64,000 nucleotides of DNA from Balneola sp. (lineage in GTDB: Bacteria; Bacteroidota; Rhodothermia; Balneolales; Balneolaceae), in NCBI GenBank assembly GCA_017643645.1, contig JAEPNB010000004.1, forward strand, positions 186,001-250,000. Direction: 5' to 3'. Made by a program: the position numbers and the translations under genes. Every line of letters begins with the position of its first letter. Position 1 is the stretch's first letter. Positions 44,121-52,273 of the stretch are shown in pieces. The notes beneath the pieces are model-generated. The model made no database searches. It was not told the DNA's origin and saw only the letters and a program-made list of their open reading frames with translations.

Positions 44121-44533
44121 AAATCTCAATTTTCAAACTACAAATTCCAGACAAATGAAAAATTACAATCTAGAAGAACGTACATTGGTCTTTGCGAAAG
44201 CAACGAGAGTCTTCGTTAAAAAAACTTCCGAGTTGTACTTCTAACTTCGAAGATGGTAAACAGTTGGTCAGGTCTTCGGGTTCTATCGAGCAAATTATAT
44301 AGAAACCAATGAAGCTTTGAGTAAAAAAGACTTCAAAATGAGAATGAAGATCTCCAGAAAAGAAGCTAAAGAAACATGCTACTGGCTAAAACTAATAGAT
44401 ACCGGTAATGATGAACATCTCGAAAAAGAACGATCAGATTTGCTGGATGAAGCAACACAATTATTGAAAATAATGTCTTCAATAATTCTGAAAGCTGCTT
44501 AATTTGGAATTTGAAGTTTGAAAATTGTGATTT
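44121..44533. mobile_element. Inverted-repeat-bounded S23/four-helix-bundle unit
   Basis: Two 29-base arms face each other at 44121-44149 and 44505-44533 and match at 27 of 29 positions. Between them lies only the decayed four-helix-bundle gene: its ATG is 5 bases inside the left arm and the right arm starts 2 bases after its stop. The compact layout looks like a small mobile or REP-like unit. No target-site duplication is evident. Confidence 0.55.
44155..44502 (+). pseudogene. Four-helix-bundle protein (S23/IVP family), frameshifted
   Basis: Read in three successive frames the sequence gives a typical 23S-rRNA-intervening-sequence (S23) four-helix protein. It begins MKNYNLEERTLVFAKATRVF, shifts near 44235-44240 to SNFEDGKQLVRSSGSI, then shifts again near 44289 to ANYIETNEALSKKDF and continues to LLKIMSSIILKAA. 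A stop codon follows directly in the first frame and again in the second. The family is normally about 115-120 residues, so the whole gene is present but broken twice. The family's function outside rRNA intervening sequences is unknown. Either a true pseudogene or two sequencing errors would explain it. Confidence 0.8.
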
Positions 44534-44569
44534 AAAAAATTTAGAAATAAATTTTTTTCTTACATATAT

Positions 44570-44583
44570 CGAACATATATTCT
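44570..44583. promoter_or_regulatory. Candidate LexA/SOS operator before recA
   Basis: CGAACATATATTCT differs at one half-site base from the gram-positive-type GAACnnnnGTTC LexA box. It lies 78 bases before the recA ATG, just upstream of its promoter motif. No lexA gene is in the window, so the identity of the binding protein is an inference. Confidence 0.4.
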
Positions 44584-44623
44584 TTCGCAGAAGATGATGA
44601 CACGATATGACACCCTGCCTTGT

Positions 44624-44631
44624 TAACTTTG
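44624..44631 (+). promoter_or_regulatory. recA promoter -7 element
   Basis: TAACTTTG matches the TAnnTTTG -7 consensus of Bacteroidetes housekeeping promoters. It lies 30 bases before the recA ATG. The -33 TTG element is not obvious. Confidence 0.5.
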
Positions 44632-44661
44632 CAGTAAATAAATTCAAAAATAAATGTAATC

Positions 44662-45723
44662 ATGGCTGACTCAAAAGAAAGATCTAAAGCATTAGATATT
44701 GCCGTCGGGCAAATTGAAAAACAACACGGGAAAGGAACCATCATGAAGTTGGGCGGGGATGCCGTTCAGGATGTGGACGTTATTTCAACCGGTTCCATTA
44801 TGGTAGATTATGCATTGGGCGTACAAGGTGTACCAAGAGGTAGAGTAACGGAAATTTACGGCCCTGAGGCGAGTGGTAAAACTACTTTGGCACTACAGGT
44901 AATTGCACAGGCACAAAAAAATGGCGGATACGCTGCTTTTATTGATGCAGAACACGCTTTCGATCCCAGATATGCTAAAGCACTGGGGATAAAAGTTGAC
45001 GAACTTCTTGTATCACAACCTGACAGTGGTGAACAAGCGCTCGAAATTACAGAAACATTGATTCGCTCCGGTGCGCTAGATGTGATCGTTGTTGACTCCG
45101 TAGCCGCACTGGTTCCAAGAGCGGAATTGGAAGGCGAAATGGGTGACTCTCATATGGGCTTACAAGCTCGTTTGATGTCGCAGGCTCTCAGAAAAATCAC
45201 AGGTATTGTGAGTAAAACACATACTTCCTGCATTTTCATTAATCAGGTTCGTGAAAAGATCGGAGTTATGTTTGGTAATCCTGAAACCACCACAGGTGGT
45301 CGCGCACTTAAATTCTATTCTTCTGTTCGTTTGGATATCCGCAGAATTGGAGCTATTAAGAAAGGTGATGAAGTAATTGGTAACCGAACTAAAGTAAAAG
45401 TTGCCAAGAATAAAGTGGCCCCTCCTTTCAAAGTGGTTGAGTTCAATATCATGTATGGAAAAGGAACTTCATTGATTGCTGAAATTCTGGATCTGGCTGT
45501 TGAATTCGATGTAATTGAGAAACGTGGTAGCTGGTTCCGCTATGATGGCGAACCTATCGGACAAGGTGCTGACGCCGCAATGCAGTTCTTGGAAGAAGAT
45601 CCTAAGCTTTGTGCAAGCATTGAGAAACTGGTACGGGCTAAACTTCGTGGAGAGGAACTGGATGAACCAATTCCTGATGCATCCAAAGAGAAGGAAAAAG
45701 AGCCTGAGAAAGCTGAAGCCTGA
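44662..45723 (+). CDS. recA: Recombinase RecA
   Basis: Forms filaments on single-stranded DNA, drives strand exchange and triggers LexA self-cleavage. The 353-residue protein has the Walker A motif GPEASGKT at 67-74, the Walker B region [11 protein letters not shown], the L1/L2 loops with GLQARLMSQ and [22 protein letters not shown], and the usual acidic tail ([12 protein letters not shown]). A good TAnnTTTG promoter and a possible SOS box lie upstream, and a strong terminator follows. recX comes next, as in many bacteria. Confidence 0.98.
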   Translation: MADSKERSKALDIAVGQIEKQHGKGTIMKLGGDAVQDVDVISTGSIMVDYALGVQGVPRGRVTEIYGPEASGKTTLALQVIAQAQKNGGYAAFIDAEHAFDPRYAKALGIKVDELLVSQPDSGEQALEITETLIRSGALDVIVVDSVAALVPRAELEGEMGDSHMGLQARLMSQALRKITGIVSKTHTSCIFINQVREKIGVMFGNPETTTGGRALKFYSSVRLDIRRIGAIKKGDEVIGNRTKVKVAKNKVAPPFKVVEFNIMYGKGTSLIAEILDLAVEFDVIEKRGSWFRYDGEPIGQGADAAMQFLEEDPKLCASIEKLVRAKLRGEELDEPIPDASKEKEKEPEKAEA

Positions 45724-45742
45724 TCTGTACTGACAACATTCA

Positions 45743-45780
45743 AAAGCTCTGTTCTTAAACAACAGAGCTTTTTGTTTTTA
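45743..45780 (+). terminator. Terminator between recA and recX
   Basis: Perfect 11-bp arms AAAGCTCTGTT (45743-45753) and AACAGAGCTTT (45761-45771) are followed by TTGTTTTT. It should end most recA transcripts, leaving recX to read-through or its own promoter. Confidence 0.88.
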
Positions 45781-45785
45781 AAGCT

Positions 45786-46469
45786 ATGAGTTATTCAAAC
45801 AAGATATATTCGAAGAAAGAACCTGAACTTCCGGTTACAATTCATCGGATTGAAGTTCAGAAAAAAAACTCTTTCAGATATTCTCTGTATTCGGAAAACG
45901 GTTTTATATCCGGCGTGTCTGATGCTACTTTGACCAAACAAAACCTCCGTAAAGGAACTGTCATTGACGAACAGCTATATGCTGAGATCCAAAAGGAAGA
46001 AGAAAGTTGGTTAATAAGAGAATATTTAATTCGCCTGTTGGGCAGACGGGATCATGCTAGCCATGAGTTGCGGCTAAAAGGGATCAAAAAAGGCTTTGAT
46101 TCCGAAATTCTGGATCAAATCATTGCTGAACTCGAGGAAAAAAGTTATATCAATAACTATGCTTTTGCTAAAAAGTATGCACATGATAAATTCAGGTTTA
46201 ATAATTGGGGACCAAACAAGATAAAAGCCGAGCTATCAAAAAAGAAGATCGGAAAAAGCACTATTACTCAGGTTTTGGAGGAAGAATTTGATCAACAATC
46301 AAAGATTGAAACCATAAGCGAGTTGATCGAAAAGAAGAAACCCGCACTTTTACGAACAGATCCGGAAAAAAGAAGAAAAAAAATATTCGATTATTTATTT
46401 AGAAAAGGATACGATTCTAGTATTATATTGAAAGAAATAGACGGCTTACTGGAATCATTGAATAAATGA
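45786..46469 (+). CDS. recX: Regulatory protein RecX
   Basis: Binds RecA filaments and restrains recombinase activity. The 227-residue protein shows the three-helix RecX repeats, including LIRLLGRRDHASHELRLKGIKKGFDSE, the NNYAFAKKYAHDKFRFNNWGPNKIKAELSKK core and KIFDYLFRKGYDSSIIL. An N-terminal extension of about 70 residues with beta character is normal for Bacteroidetes-group members. It begins 62 bases after recA with the terminator between them, and overlaps the next gene by 4 bases. Confidence 0.9.
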   Translation: MSYSNKIYSKKEPELPVTIHRIEVQKKNSFRYSLYSENGFISGVSDATLTKQNLRKGTVIDEQLYAEIQKEEESWLIREYLIRLLGRRDHASHELRLKGIKKGFDSEILDQIIAELEEKSYINNYAFAKKYAHDKFRFNNWGPNKIKAELSKKKIGKSTITQVLEEEFDQQSKIETISELIEKKKPALLRTDPEKRRKKIFDYLFRKGYDSSIILKEIDGLLESLNK

Positions 46470-47554
46470 AAAACATAACCTTAGAAAAAATAGTAAAATT
46501 TGCCATTGGCATTGCAGCCATTGCCGTTCTTGGTTGGGTTTTAGTAAAGCTGGGGAACTTGGTGCTTTATCTGGTTCTTGCTTTGATTCTGAGTTATGTT
46601 TTAGATCCTATCGTAAACTGGTTACAGAGAAATAAAGTCCCCAGAACGCTTGCCATTACCCTCACACTTTCAGCTGTAATTCTGGTTTTTGTTTATGCTT
46701 CTACCACCGTTATTCCGAAAGTGGCAGACCAAATGGTTCAGCTGGCCCGCCAACTTGATATTCAGAATATTGAAAGTATAGCCAATCAGGTTGAAACTAA
46801 GTTAAGTGATGATTACGATTTTATTCCCGAGGGCTTTTTAAGTAACAACCTCACTCAGGTTTTAAATTCCTTGTTTGATTTCGATCAGTTTTCATCTGTC
46901 TTCAGTAATGTTGTCGGAGTTTTTACAGATATATTTTCCGCCATTTTAGTGGTTCCTTTTGCTGCATTCTTTTTCCTGAAAGATGGCTCCAAGATCCGAA
47001 GAGATCTTTTATTGCTGATCCCGAACAAATATTTCGAAACATCATTAACACTAATCGATAAAATTGAAAAAAGGTTAGGCCTTTATTTCAGAAGTGTTTT
47101 ATTGCAAAGCTTACTGGTCGCAGCCAGTTCATGGGCAACACTTTCTGTTGCAGGATTAGATAATTCCCTTTCTGTTGGTATTGCTGTGGGTTTAGCCAAT
47201 ACTATCCCCTATTTTGGTCCGATTATCGGTTATATACTTTCTATAATTATTTCAATAATAGAAACCGGGGACTTCTCTTTGGTACTGGTTTGCATGATAG
47301 CTATTCTGATCGTGCAGATGCTTGATAATATTGTATTCCAACCTCTTCTCTTTTCCCGTTCAGCTGATATGCATCCTGTAGCAATTTTATTTATCATTTT
47401 AATTGGTGCAGAAGTGGCCGGTATTTTGGGGATGTTGGTGGCGATTCCATTAGCTACAGTTATTAGAATCACCATAATTCAGATAAGCTGGAGCTTCAAT
47501 AATTATCAGGTTTTCAATCAGGATCCTGAACTGACCAAAAATCCTTCCGGTTAG
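46466..47554 (+). CDS. AI-2E (PerM) family transporter
   Basis: A membrane protein of 362 residues with about eight hydrophobic segments and the family pattern LALILSYVLDPIVNWLQRNKVP near the start, AAFFFLKDGSKIRRDLLLLIPNKYFE in the middle, and ILGMLVAIPLAT near the end. Members have been linked to export of autoinducer-2 or to Na+/H+ antiport, but for most the substrate is unknown. It overlaps recX by 4 bases and is followed by purN after 31 bases. The call is to the family only. Confidence 0.88.
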   Translation: MKNITLEKIVKFAIGIAAIAVLGWVLVKLGNLVLYLVLALILSYVLDPIVNWLQRNKVPRTLAITLTLSAVILVFVYASTTVIPKVADQMVQLARQLDIQNIESIANQVETKLSDDYDFIPEGFLSNNLTQVLNSLFDFDQFSSVFSNVVGVFTDIFSAILVVPFAAFFFLKDGSKIRRDLLLLIPNKYFETSLTLIDKIEKRLGLYFRSVLLQSLLVAASSWATLSVAGLDNSLSVGIAVGLANTIPYFGPIIGYILSIIISIIETGDFSLVLVCMIAILIVQMLDNIVFQPLLFSRSADMHPVAILFIILIGAEVAGILGMLVAIPLATVIRITIIQISWSFNNYQVFNQDPELTKNPSG

Positions 47555-47585
47555 CTATTTCTATCCTGATTAGCAGTGAAACTTT

Positions 47586-48221
47586 GTGTATCTTCAGTCA
47601 AGTATTTCTGCAACTTCAAATAAATCACTGTTGAAGAACATTGTTGTATTTGCATCCGGTTCTGGATCAAATTTTCAGTCAATTATTAATGCGGTTTCAA
47701 ATGGGAAACTGACTGCAAATATTGTTGGATTAATCACCAATAATAAATCTGCTTTTGCACTCGAGAGAGCTCAGAAACACGGAATTCCTACCTTTATCAT
47801 TTCTCCGGACCAATTCAATAGCGAATCGGAGTATTCAAAAAAAGTTCTTTCAAAACTTGAAGAGTGGAATGCTGATCTGTTAATTCTGGCGGGTTATTTA
47901 AAGAAAATTCCCATAGAAATCATTCAGTCTTTTGACAACAGGATTCTGAATATCCATCCTTCCCTGCTTCCAAAGTACGGAGGTAAAGGATTTTATGGAT
48001 CTAAAGTTCATGAAGCTGTGATCCGGAATAAAGATTCTCAGTCGGGTTGCACTGTACATGTAGTAACTGCTGAATATGATGAAGGTCCGGTTATTGGTCA
48101 ATCAACAGTTCAAGTTACTGATTCCGACACCGCAACATCTCTCGCTGAAAAAGTGCTTGAAAGAGAGCATATATTACTGCCTGAGACTATTCAAAAATAT
48201 CTAACAACACTAAAAAACTAA
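47586..48221 (+). CDS. purN: Phosphoribosylglycinamide formyltransferase
   Basis: Transfers a formyl group from 10-formyl-THF to GAR in purine biosynthesis. Motifs are FASGSGSNFQS, ILNIHPSLLPKYGGKGFYG (catalytic Asn and His) and EYDEGPVIGQ (catalytic Asp). I take the GTG at 47586 as start, giving 211 residues; a TTG about 45 bases later, directly before KNIVVFASGSG, is an equally sensible start and would give a normal-length enzyme. purH follows after 4 bases, so both form an operon. Confidence 0.93.
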   Translation: MYLQSSISATSNKSLLKNIVVFASGSGSNFQSIINAVSNGKLTANIVGLITNNKSAFALERAQKHGIPTFIISPDQFNSESEYSKKVLSKLEEWNADLLILAGYLKKIPIEIIQSFDNRILNIHPSLLPKYGGKGFYGSKVHEAVIRNKDSQSGCTVHVVTAEYDEGPVIGQSTVQVTDSDTATSLAEKVLEREHILLPETIQKYLTTLKN

Positions 48222-48225
48222 TAAA

Positions 48226-49797
48226 GTGGCATTAAAACCTCTTTCATCTCTACCTACAACACCGCTTAAAATTAATCGGGCATTACTTTCTGTATCCGAC
48301 AAAACCAATATTGTTGAATTGGCAACTGCGCTTCATAATAATGGGGTTACTTTAATTTCTACCGGAGGAACAGCAAAAGCTATTTCGGAAGCAGGAATAC
48401 CGGTGAAAGATGTTTCTGAAATAACAGATTTTAATGAATGCCTTGATGGTAGGGTTAAAACTCTTCATCCTTTGGTTCATGGGGGAATTTTAGCCAGGAC
48501 TAGTCACGCAAGTGATGTTGAAGAGATACAGAAACTGGGAATATCTCCTATCGAATTAGTTGTAGTAAATCTTTACCCATTTAAAGAGAAAGTGAAAGAA
48601 GATATCACTCCTGCCACAGCTACTGAATTTATTGATATTGGCGGACCAACCATGATAAGAGCAGCAGCTAAGAATTTTGCACATGTTGGAATATTAAGCT
48701 CTCCTGATCAATACGAAGATTTTATTTACGAACTTAATGAAGGAAACGGAATCTCATTTGAAATGAGAAAGTCCTTAGCGAAAGACGCTTTCAATCATAC
48801 GGCTGATTATGATTCTGCTATTGCGAACTATTTCAATGATCTGGTGGATGAAGAGCCTGTAAAACAATTCAATGTTTCTGTACCTCTTTCGCAGGAACTG
48901 AGATACGGAGAAAATCCGCATCAGAAAGCAGCTGTATATGGAGAACAAGATTCAATAATTGACTGTTTTCACGGAAAGCAACTCAGCTATAATAACTTTA
49001 TAGATGTGGATGCGGCTTTGAATATTATTTCCTCGTTCAGTAATGATAAATCTACTTGCGCCATTATCAAACACACTATTCCTTGTGGAGTTGGAATTGG
49101 AGAAAATCTAACTGAAGCGTATAAAAAAGCTTTCAGTACAGATACTGTATCGCCTTTTGGAGGAATTGTTGTTGTTAACAAAGAACTGGATTTAGAAACT
49201 GCCCAGGCTATTGATAAAATTTTCACAGAGATCATTATTGCACCCGGTTTTTCTGACGAAGCTCTGGAATTGCTGACTCAGAAAAAAAACAGACGATTAA
49301 TCCGGATCAAAAAGCAGGTAAGTGAAGTACAAGCCAAATCTTTCAGATCCATTTTTGGTGGCTTGTTAACTCAGGATGCAGATCTAGAGCCTGTTGATCA
49401 AAATGATTTCAAAGTTGTAACAGAAAGGAAACCTACGGATGAAGAAATGAATGACCTGCTTTTTGCATGGAAAGTTGTTCGAAATGTGAAGTCCAATGCT
49501 ATTGTTTATGCAAAAGAAGGAAGAACATTAGGTATTGGTTCCGGACAAACTAGTCGTGTGGATTCTTCTGAAATAGCGGTTGATAAAGCAAAAAAAGAAG
49601 GATTGAATCTATCCGGCTCAGCTATCGCTTCCGATGCGTTCTTCCCTTTTTCTGATGGAATTGAAGCAGCAGCAAAGGCTGGTGCCACATCAGTAATACA
49701 ACCCGGTGGAAGTATTCGTGATGAAGAAGTTATTGCAAAAGCCAACGAATTCGGCATGACGATGATCTTTACCGGAAAAAGGCATTTTAAACATTAA
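48226..49797 (+). CDS. purH: Bifunctional AICAR transformylase / IMP cyclohydrolase
   Basis: Catalyses the last two steps of IMP synthesis. The 523-residue protein has the MGS-like cyclohydrolase domain (about 14-145, with DGRVKTLHPLVHGGILAR) and the transformylase domain (LRYGENPHQKAAVYG, IIKHTIPCGVG, then KSNAIVYAKEGRTLGIGSGQ and DAFFPFSDGIEAAAKAG). It starts with GTG 4 bases after purN. The size is normal and the catalytic regions look intact. The mreB gene begins 83 bases after it and may have its own promoter. Confidence 0.97.
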   Translation: MALKPLSSLPTTPLKINRALLSVSDKTNIVELATALHNNGVTLISTGGTAKAISEAGIPVKDVSEITDFNECLDGRVKTLHPLVHGGILARTSHASDVEEIQKLGISPIELVVVNLYPFKEKVKEDITPATATEFIDIGGPTMIRAAAKNFAHVGILSSPDQYEDFIYELNEGNGISFEMRKSLAKDAFNHTADYDSAIANYFNDLVDEEPVKQFNVSVPLSQELRYGENPHQKAAVYGEQDSIIDCFHGKQLSYNNFIDVDAALNIISSFSNDKSTCAIIKHTIPCGVGIGENLTEAYKKAFSTDTVSPFGGIVVVNKELDLETAQAIDKIFTEIIIAPGFSDEALELLTQKKNRRLIRIKKQVSEVQAKSFRSIFGGLLTQDADLEPVDQNDFKVVTERKPTDEEMNDLLFAWKVVRNVKSNAIVYAKEGRTLGIGSGQTSRVDSSEIAVDKAKKEGLNLSGSAIASDAFFPFSDGIEAAAKAGATSVIQPGGSIRDEEVIAKANEFGMTMIFTGKRHFKH

Positions 49798-49880
49798 AAA
49801 TTATATTTCGCATATACACTTTCATTCTCGTATTTTCAAAAATAACTACCCAGCACTTTTAAACATCTACTATTTTGGCA

Positions 49881-50945
49881 ATGTCTGATAATTACGGAAT
49901 CCCGTCCCCTGCTTCCTCAAAAAATAAACAGAAAAAGGGGCTTCTAGATTTTCTATATACCGATATCGCGATTGATCTTGGTACAGCTAATACCCTGATC
50001 TACGCTCGTGGTGAAGGTATCGTTTTGGATGAGCCAAGTATTGTTGCTCTGAATCAAAATAACATTCCTGTAACCACCGGTCATGAAGCTCGGTTGATGC
50101 ATGAGAAAACTCACAGAAATATCAGAACCGTACGACCTTTAAGAGATGGTGTAATTGCTGATTTTGAAGTTGCTGAACATATGATCAGAGGTATGATCAA
50201 AAAAGTGAAGATGAAATGGTATTCATCAACACGCCAGATGGTTATTTGTGTTCCCAGTGGTATTACAGAAGTAGAGCGTAGAGCTGTAAGAGATAGTGCT
50301 GAACATGCAGGAGCTAAAGAAGTTTACTTGGTAGATGAACCGATGGCAGCAGCTATTGGAATCGGATTAGATGTTCATGAGCCCGTAGGTAGTATGATTG
50401 TAGATATTGGTGGAGGAACTACTGAAATTGCCGTGATCGCTTTATCTGGTATTGTTTACGCTCAATCAGTAAGACTTGGTGGTGATGAACTGAATGATGA
50501 CATTATAAATTATTTCAGAAGAAATCATAATCTTTTGATCGGTGAAAGAACTGCTGAAAAGATAAAATGCGAAATAGGATCTGCAGCTCCTCTTGATGAA
50601 GAACTTGAAATGATAACAAAAGGACGTGATCTTGTAAATGGTGTACCAAGAACCAGACATATTACCTCCAAGGATGCCCGGGAAGCGATCGCTGAATCTG
50701 TTAACACCATAGTTGAGTCTATAACAAAATCTCTGGAGCAAACCCCACCCGAACTTTCTGCCGATATTCTGGATCGCGGAATTATGTTAACCGGTGGCGG
50801 TGCTTTGCTTAAGAACCTCGATAAACTCATCATGGAAACTACTGATCTACCTGTTCATATTGCAGAAGATCCGTTAACGGCAGTAGTAAGAGGTACGGGA
50901 GCAATTTTAGAAAACCTGGATTATTATCGTCCTGTTATTTCTTAA
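49881..50945 (+). CDS. mreB: Rod shape-determining protein MreB
   Basis: An actin-like ATPase that organises the cell-wall elongation machine at the inner membrane. I start it at the ATG at 49881 (354 residues); a TTG two codons earlier is less likely. Signatures are IAIDLGTANTLIYARGEGIVLDE (phosphate 1 region), IVDIGGGTTEIAVI (phosphate 2) and the adenosine motif TGGGALLKNLDKLI. It heads the rod operon, followed by mreC after 12 bases. Confidence 0.97.
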   Translation: MSDNYGIPSPASSKNKQKKGLLDFLYTDIAIDLGTANTLIYARGEGIVLDEPSIVALNQNNIPVTTGHEARLMHEKTHRNIRTVRPLRDGVIADFEVAEHMIRGMIKKVKMKWYSSTRQMVICVPSGITEVERRAVRDSAEHAGAKEVYLVDEPMAAAIGIGLDVHEPVGSMIVDIGGGTTEIAVIALSGIVYAQSVRLGGDELNDDIINYFRRNHNLLIGERTAEKIKCEIGSAAPLDEELEMITKGRDLVNGVPRTRHITSKDAREAIAESVNTIVESITKSLEQTPPELSADILDRGIMLTGGGALLKNLDKLIMETTDLPVHIAEDPLTAVVRGTGAILENLDYYRPVIS

Positions 50946-50957
50946 TTGAATCATTGA

Positions 50958-51800
50958 ATGCAATTTAAAACACTTAAAGTTGGTGAAGCTAAAGACTATA
51001 TAATCACTGCCATTCTCATTTTACTTTCGGTAACTATTGCTGTTAGTAGAAATCAAGGCGGTATACATAGTTTGCGTCAATTTTCAGCAATTACAGTTAG
51101 TGTTTTACAATCACCACTCGCCAATATCCGGGTATATCGGCAAGCACTTACAACAAATACCTATTTACAGCGCCAGAATATTCTTCTGCAAGATGAATTA
51201 AGTAAACTCAGAGCCATTGAACAAGAGAATATAGAGCTTCGAAAACTACTCTCATTTCAGGACTCTACTGAGTTTAACCTTACACCAACCCTTATAATCG
51301 GTAAAGAACTGAATGGCATTAATAAGAGTCTGACTATAAATTCAGGAAGTTCAAAAAATGTTAAAGTTGGAATGCCATTAGTTACCTCCGATGGTTTGCT
51401 TGGAAAGGTAATTCTCACCACTGCCGATTATGCTCAGGTTCTTCCTTATAACAATAGCCTCTTCAGGGTAAGCGGGCTTATTCAGGAAAATAATGCACCC
51501 GGTATCGTTTCCTGGAACGGTGAAAGCCTTACCGAAATGGTAATAGATTTTATCCCGCAGACAATACCTGTTGAAGCAGGATATACTGTTGTAACTTCCG
51601 GATTCAGTAATGAACTGCCGGCTGGAATTCCAATTGGTTCAGTAATAAGAACCGAAATTGAAGAAGGAAAAGAAACTCAACGAATTTTTTTAAAGCCCTT
51701 TGCTTCTTTAGCTCAGGCTTCTCAAGGTTTCATAATTAATTTTACTCCTGATTCATCCCTTACTAATTTGAATGATCAATATGAGGATATTTTTGAGTGA
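50958..51800 (+). CDS. mreC: Rod shape-determining protein MreC
   Basis: A protein of 280 residues with one N-terminal membrane segment (about 13-32), a coiled coil (about 65-95, ELSKLRAIEQENIELRKLL) and a periplasmic beta-rich MreC domain (GKELNGINKSLTINSGSSKNVKVGMPLV onwards). It links MreB to the penicillin-binding proteins of the elongasome. Its stop overlaps the mreD GTG start by 4 bases. Confidence 0.94.
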   Translation: MQFKTLKVGEAKDYIITAILILLSVTIAVSRNQGGIHSLRQFSAITVSVLQSPLANIRVYRQALTTNTYLQRQNILLQDELSKLRAIEQENIELRKLLSFQDSTEFNLTPTLIIGKELNGINKSLTINSGSSKNVKVGMPLVTSDGLLGKVILTTADYAQVLPYNNSLFRVSGLIQENNAPGIVSWNGESLTEMVIDFIPQTIPVEAGYTVVTSGFSNELPAGIPIGSVIRTEIEEGKETQRIFLKPFASLAQASQGFIINFTPDSSLTNLNDQYEDIFE

Positions 51801-52273
51801 GAAATAAGCTTTTAAAACATATTGGAATCGGAATTGTATTTGTTTTATCTCAACTACTTATTTTTCAGTACTTAACCATCTATGGTACAATAGCAGATCC
51901 TGTATTGGTTTTTATACTTTGGACTGCATTAAAGTACAAACGTCATGAAGTACTGTTTTTTGCTGCCGGTTTAGGATTCTTTCAGGATGCACTTTTTGAT
52001 TCATGGGGAATAAATATGTTTGCTAAAACAATTACCATGTTCCTGCTCTACAAAATTGTTTCCCGGAACTCAGAAGTCCGTTTAATAATATGGCAAGCTT
52101 TTGTATTAATACTTGGAGCCGCTTTTCTGCATAACCTCTTTTATTTAGGTTTTTCATCATTTTTAAATGTTTATGAATTTTCTTTCTCGCCTATAATTTT
52201 GTTGATCGGAAGCAGTTTATATACTGCTCTGATAGGTAGTATTTTACACATTCTTAAAGGAGATGCTAATTAA
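51797..52273 (+). CDS. mreD: Rod shape-determining protein MreD
   Basis: A membrane protein of 158 residues with about five hydrophobic segments and the loop pattern FFAAGLGFFQDALFDSWGINMFAKT, typical of MreD. It starts with GTG inside the mreC end and overlaps the PBP2 start by one base. Its position between mreC and the PBP2 gene makes the call reliable although the sequence itself is poorly conserved. Confidence 0.92.
   Translation: MRNKLLKHIGIGIVFVLSQLLIFQYLTIYGTIADPVLVFILWTALKYKRHEVLFFAAGLGFFQDALFDSWGINMFAKTITMFLLYKIVSRNSEVRLIIWQAFVLILGAAFLHNLFYLGFSSFLNVYEFSFSPIILLIGSSLYTALIGSILHILKGDAN

Noticed and set aside
44317-44502. A free-standing 61-aa gene
   Set aside because: It is the 3' third of the frameshifted four-helix-bundle gene, whose missing parts lie directly upstream in other frames.
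49875-49880. TTG at 49875 as the mreB start
   Set aside because: An ATG two codons later gives the usual N-terminus and needs no rare start codon.
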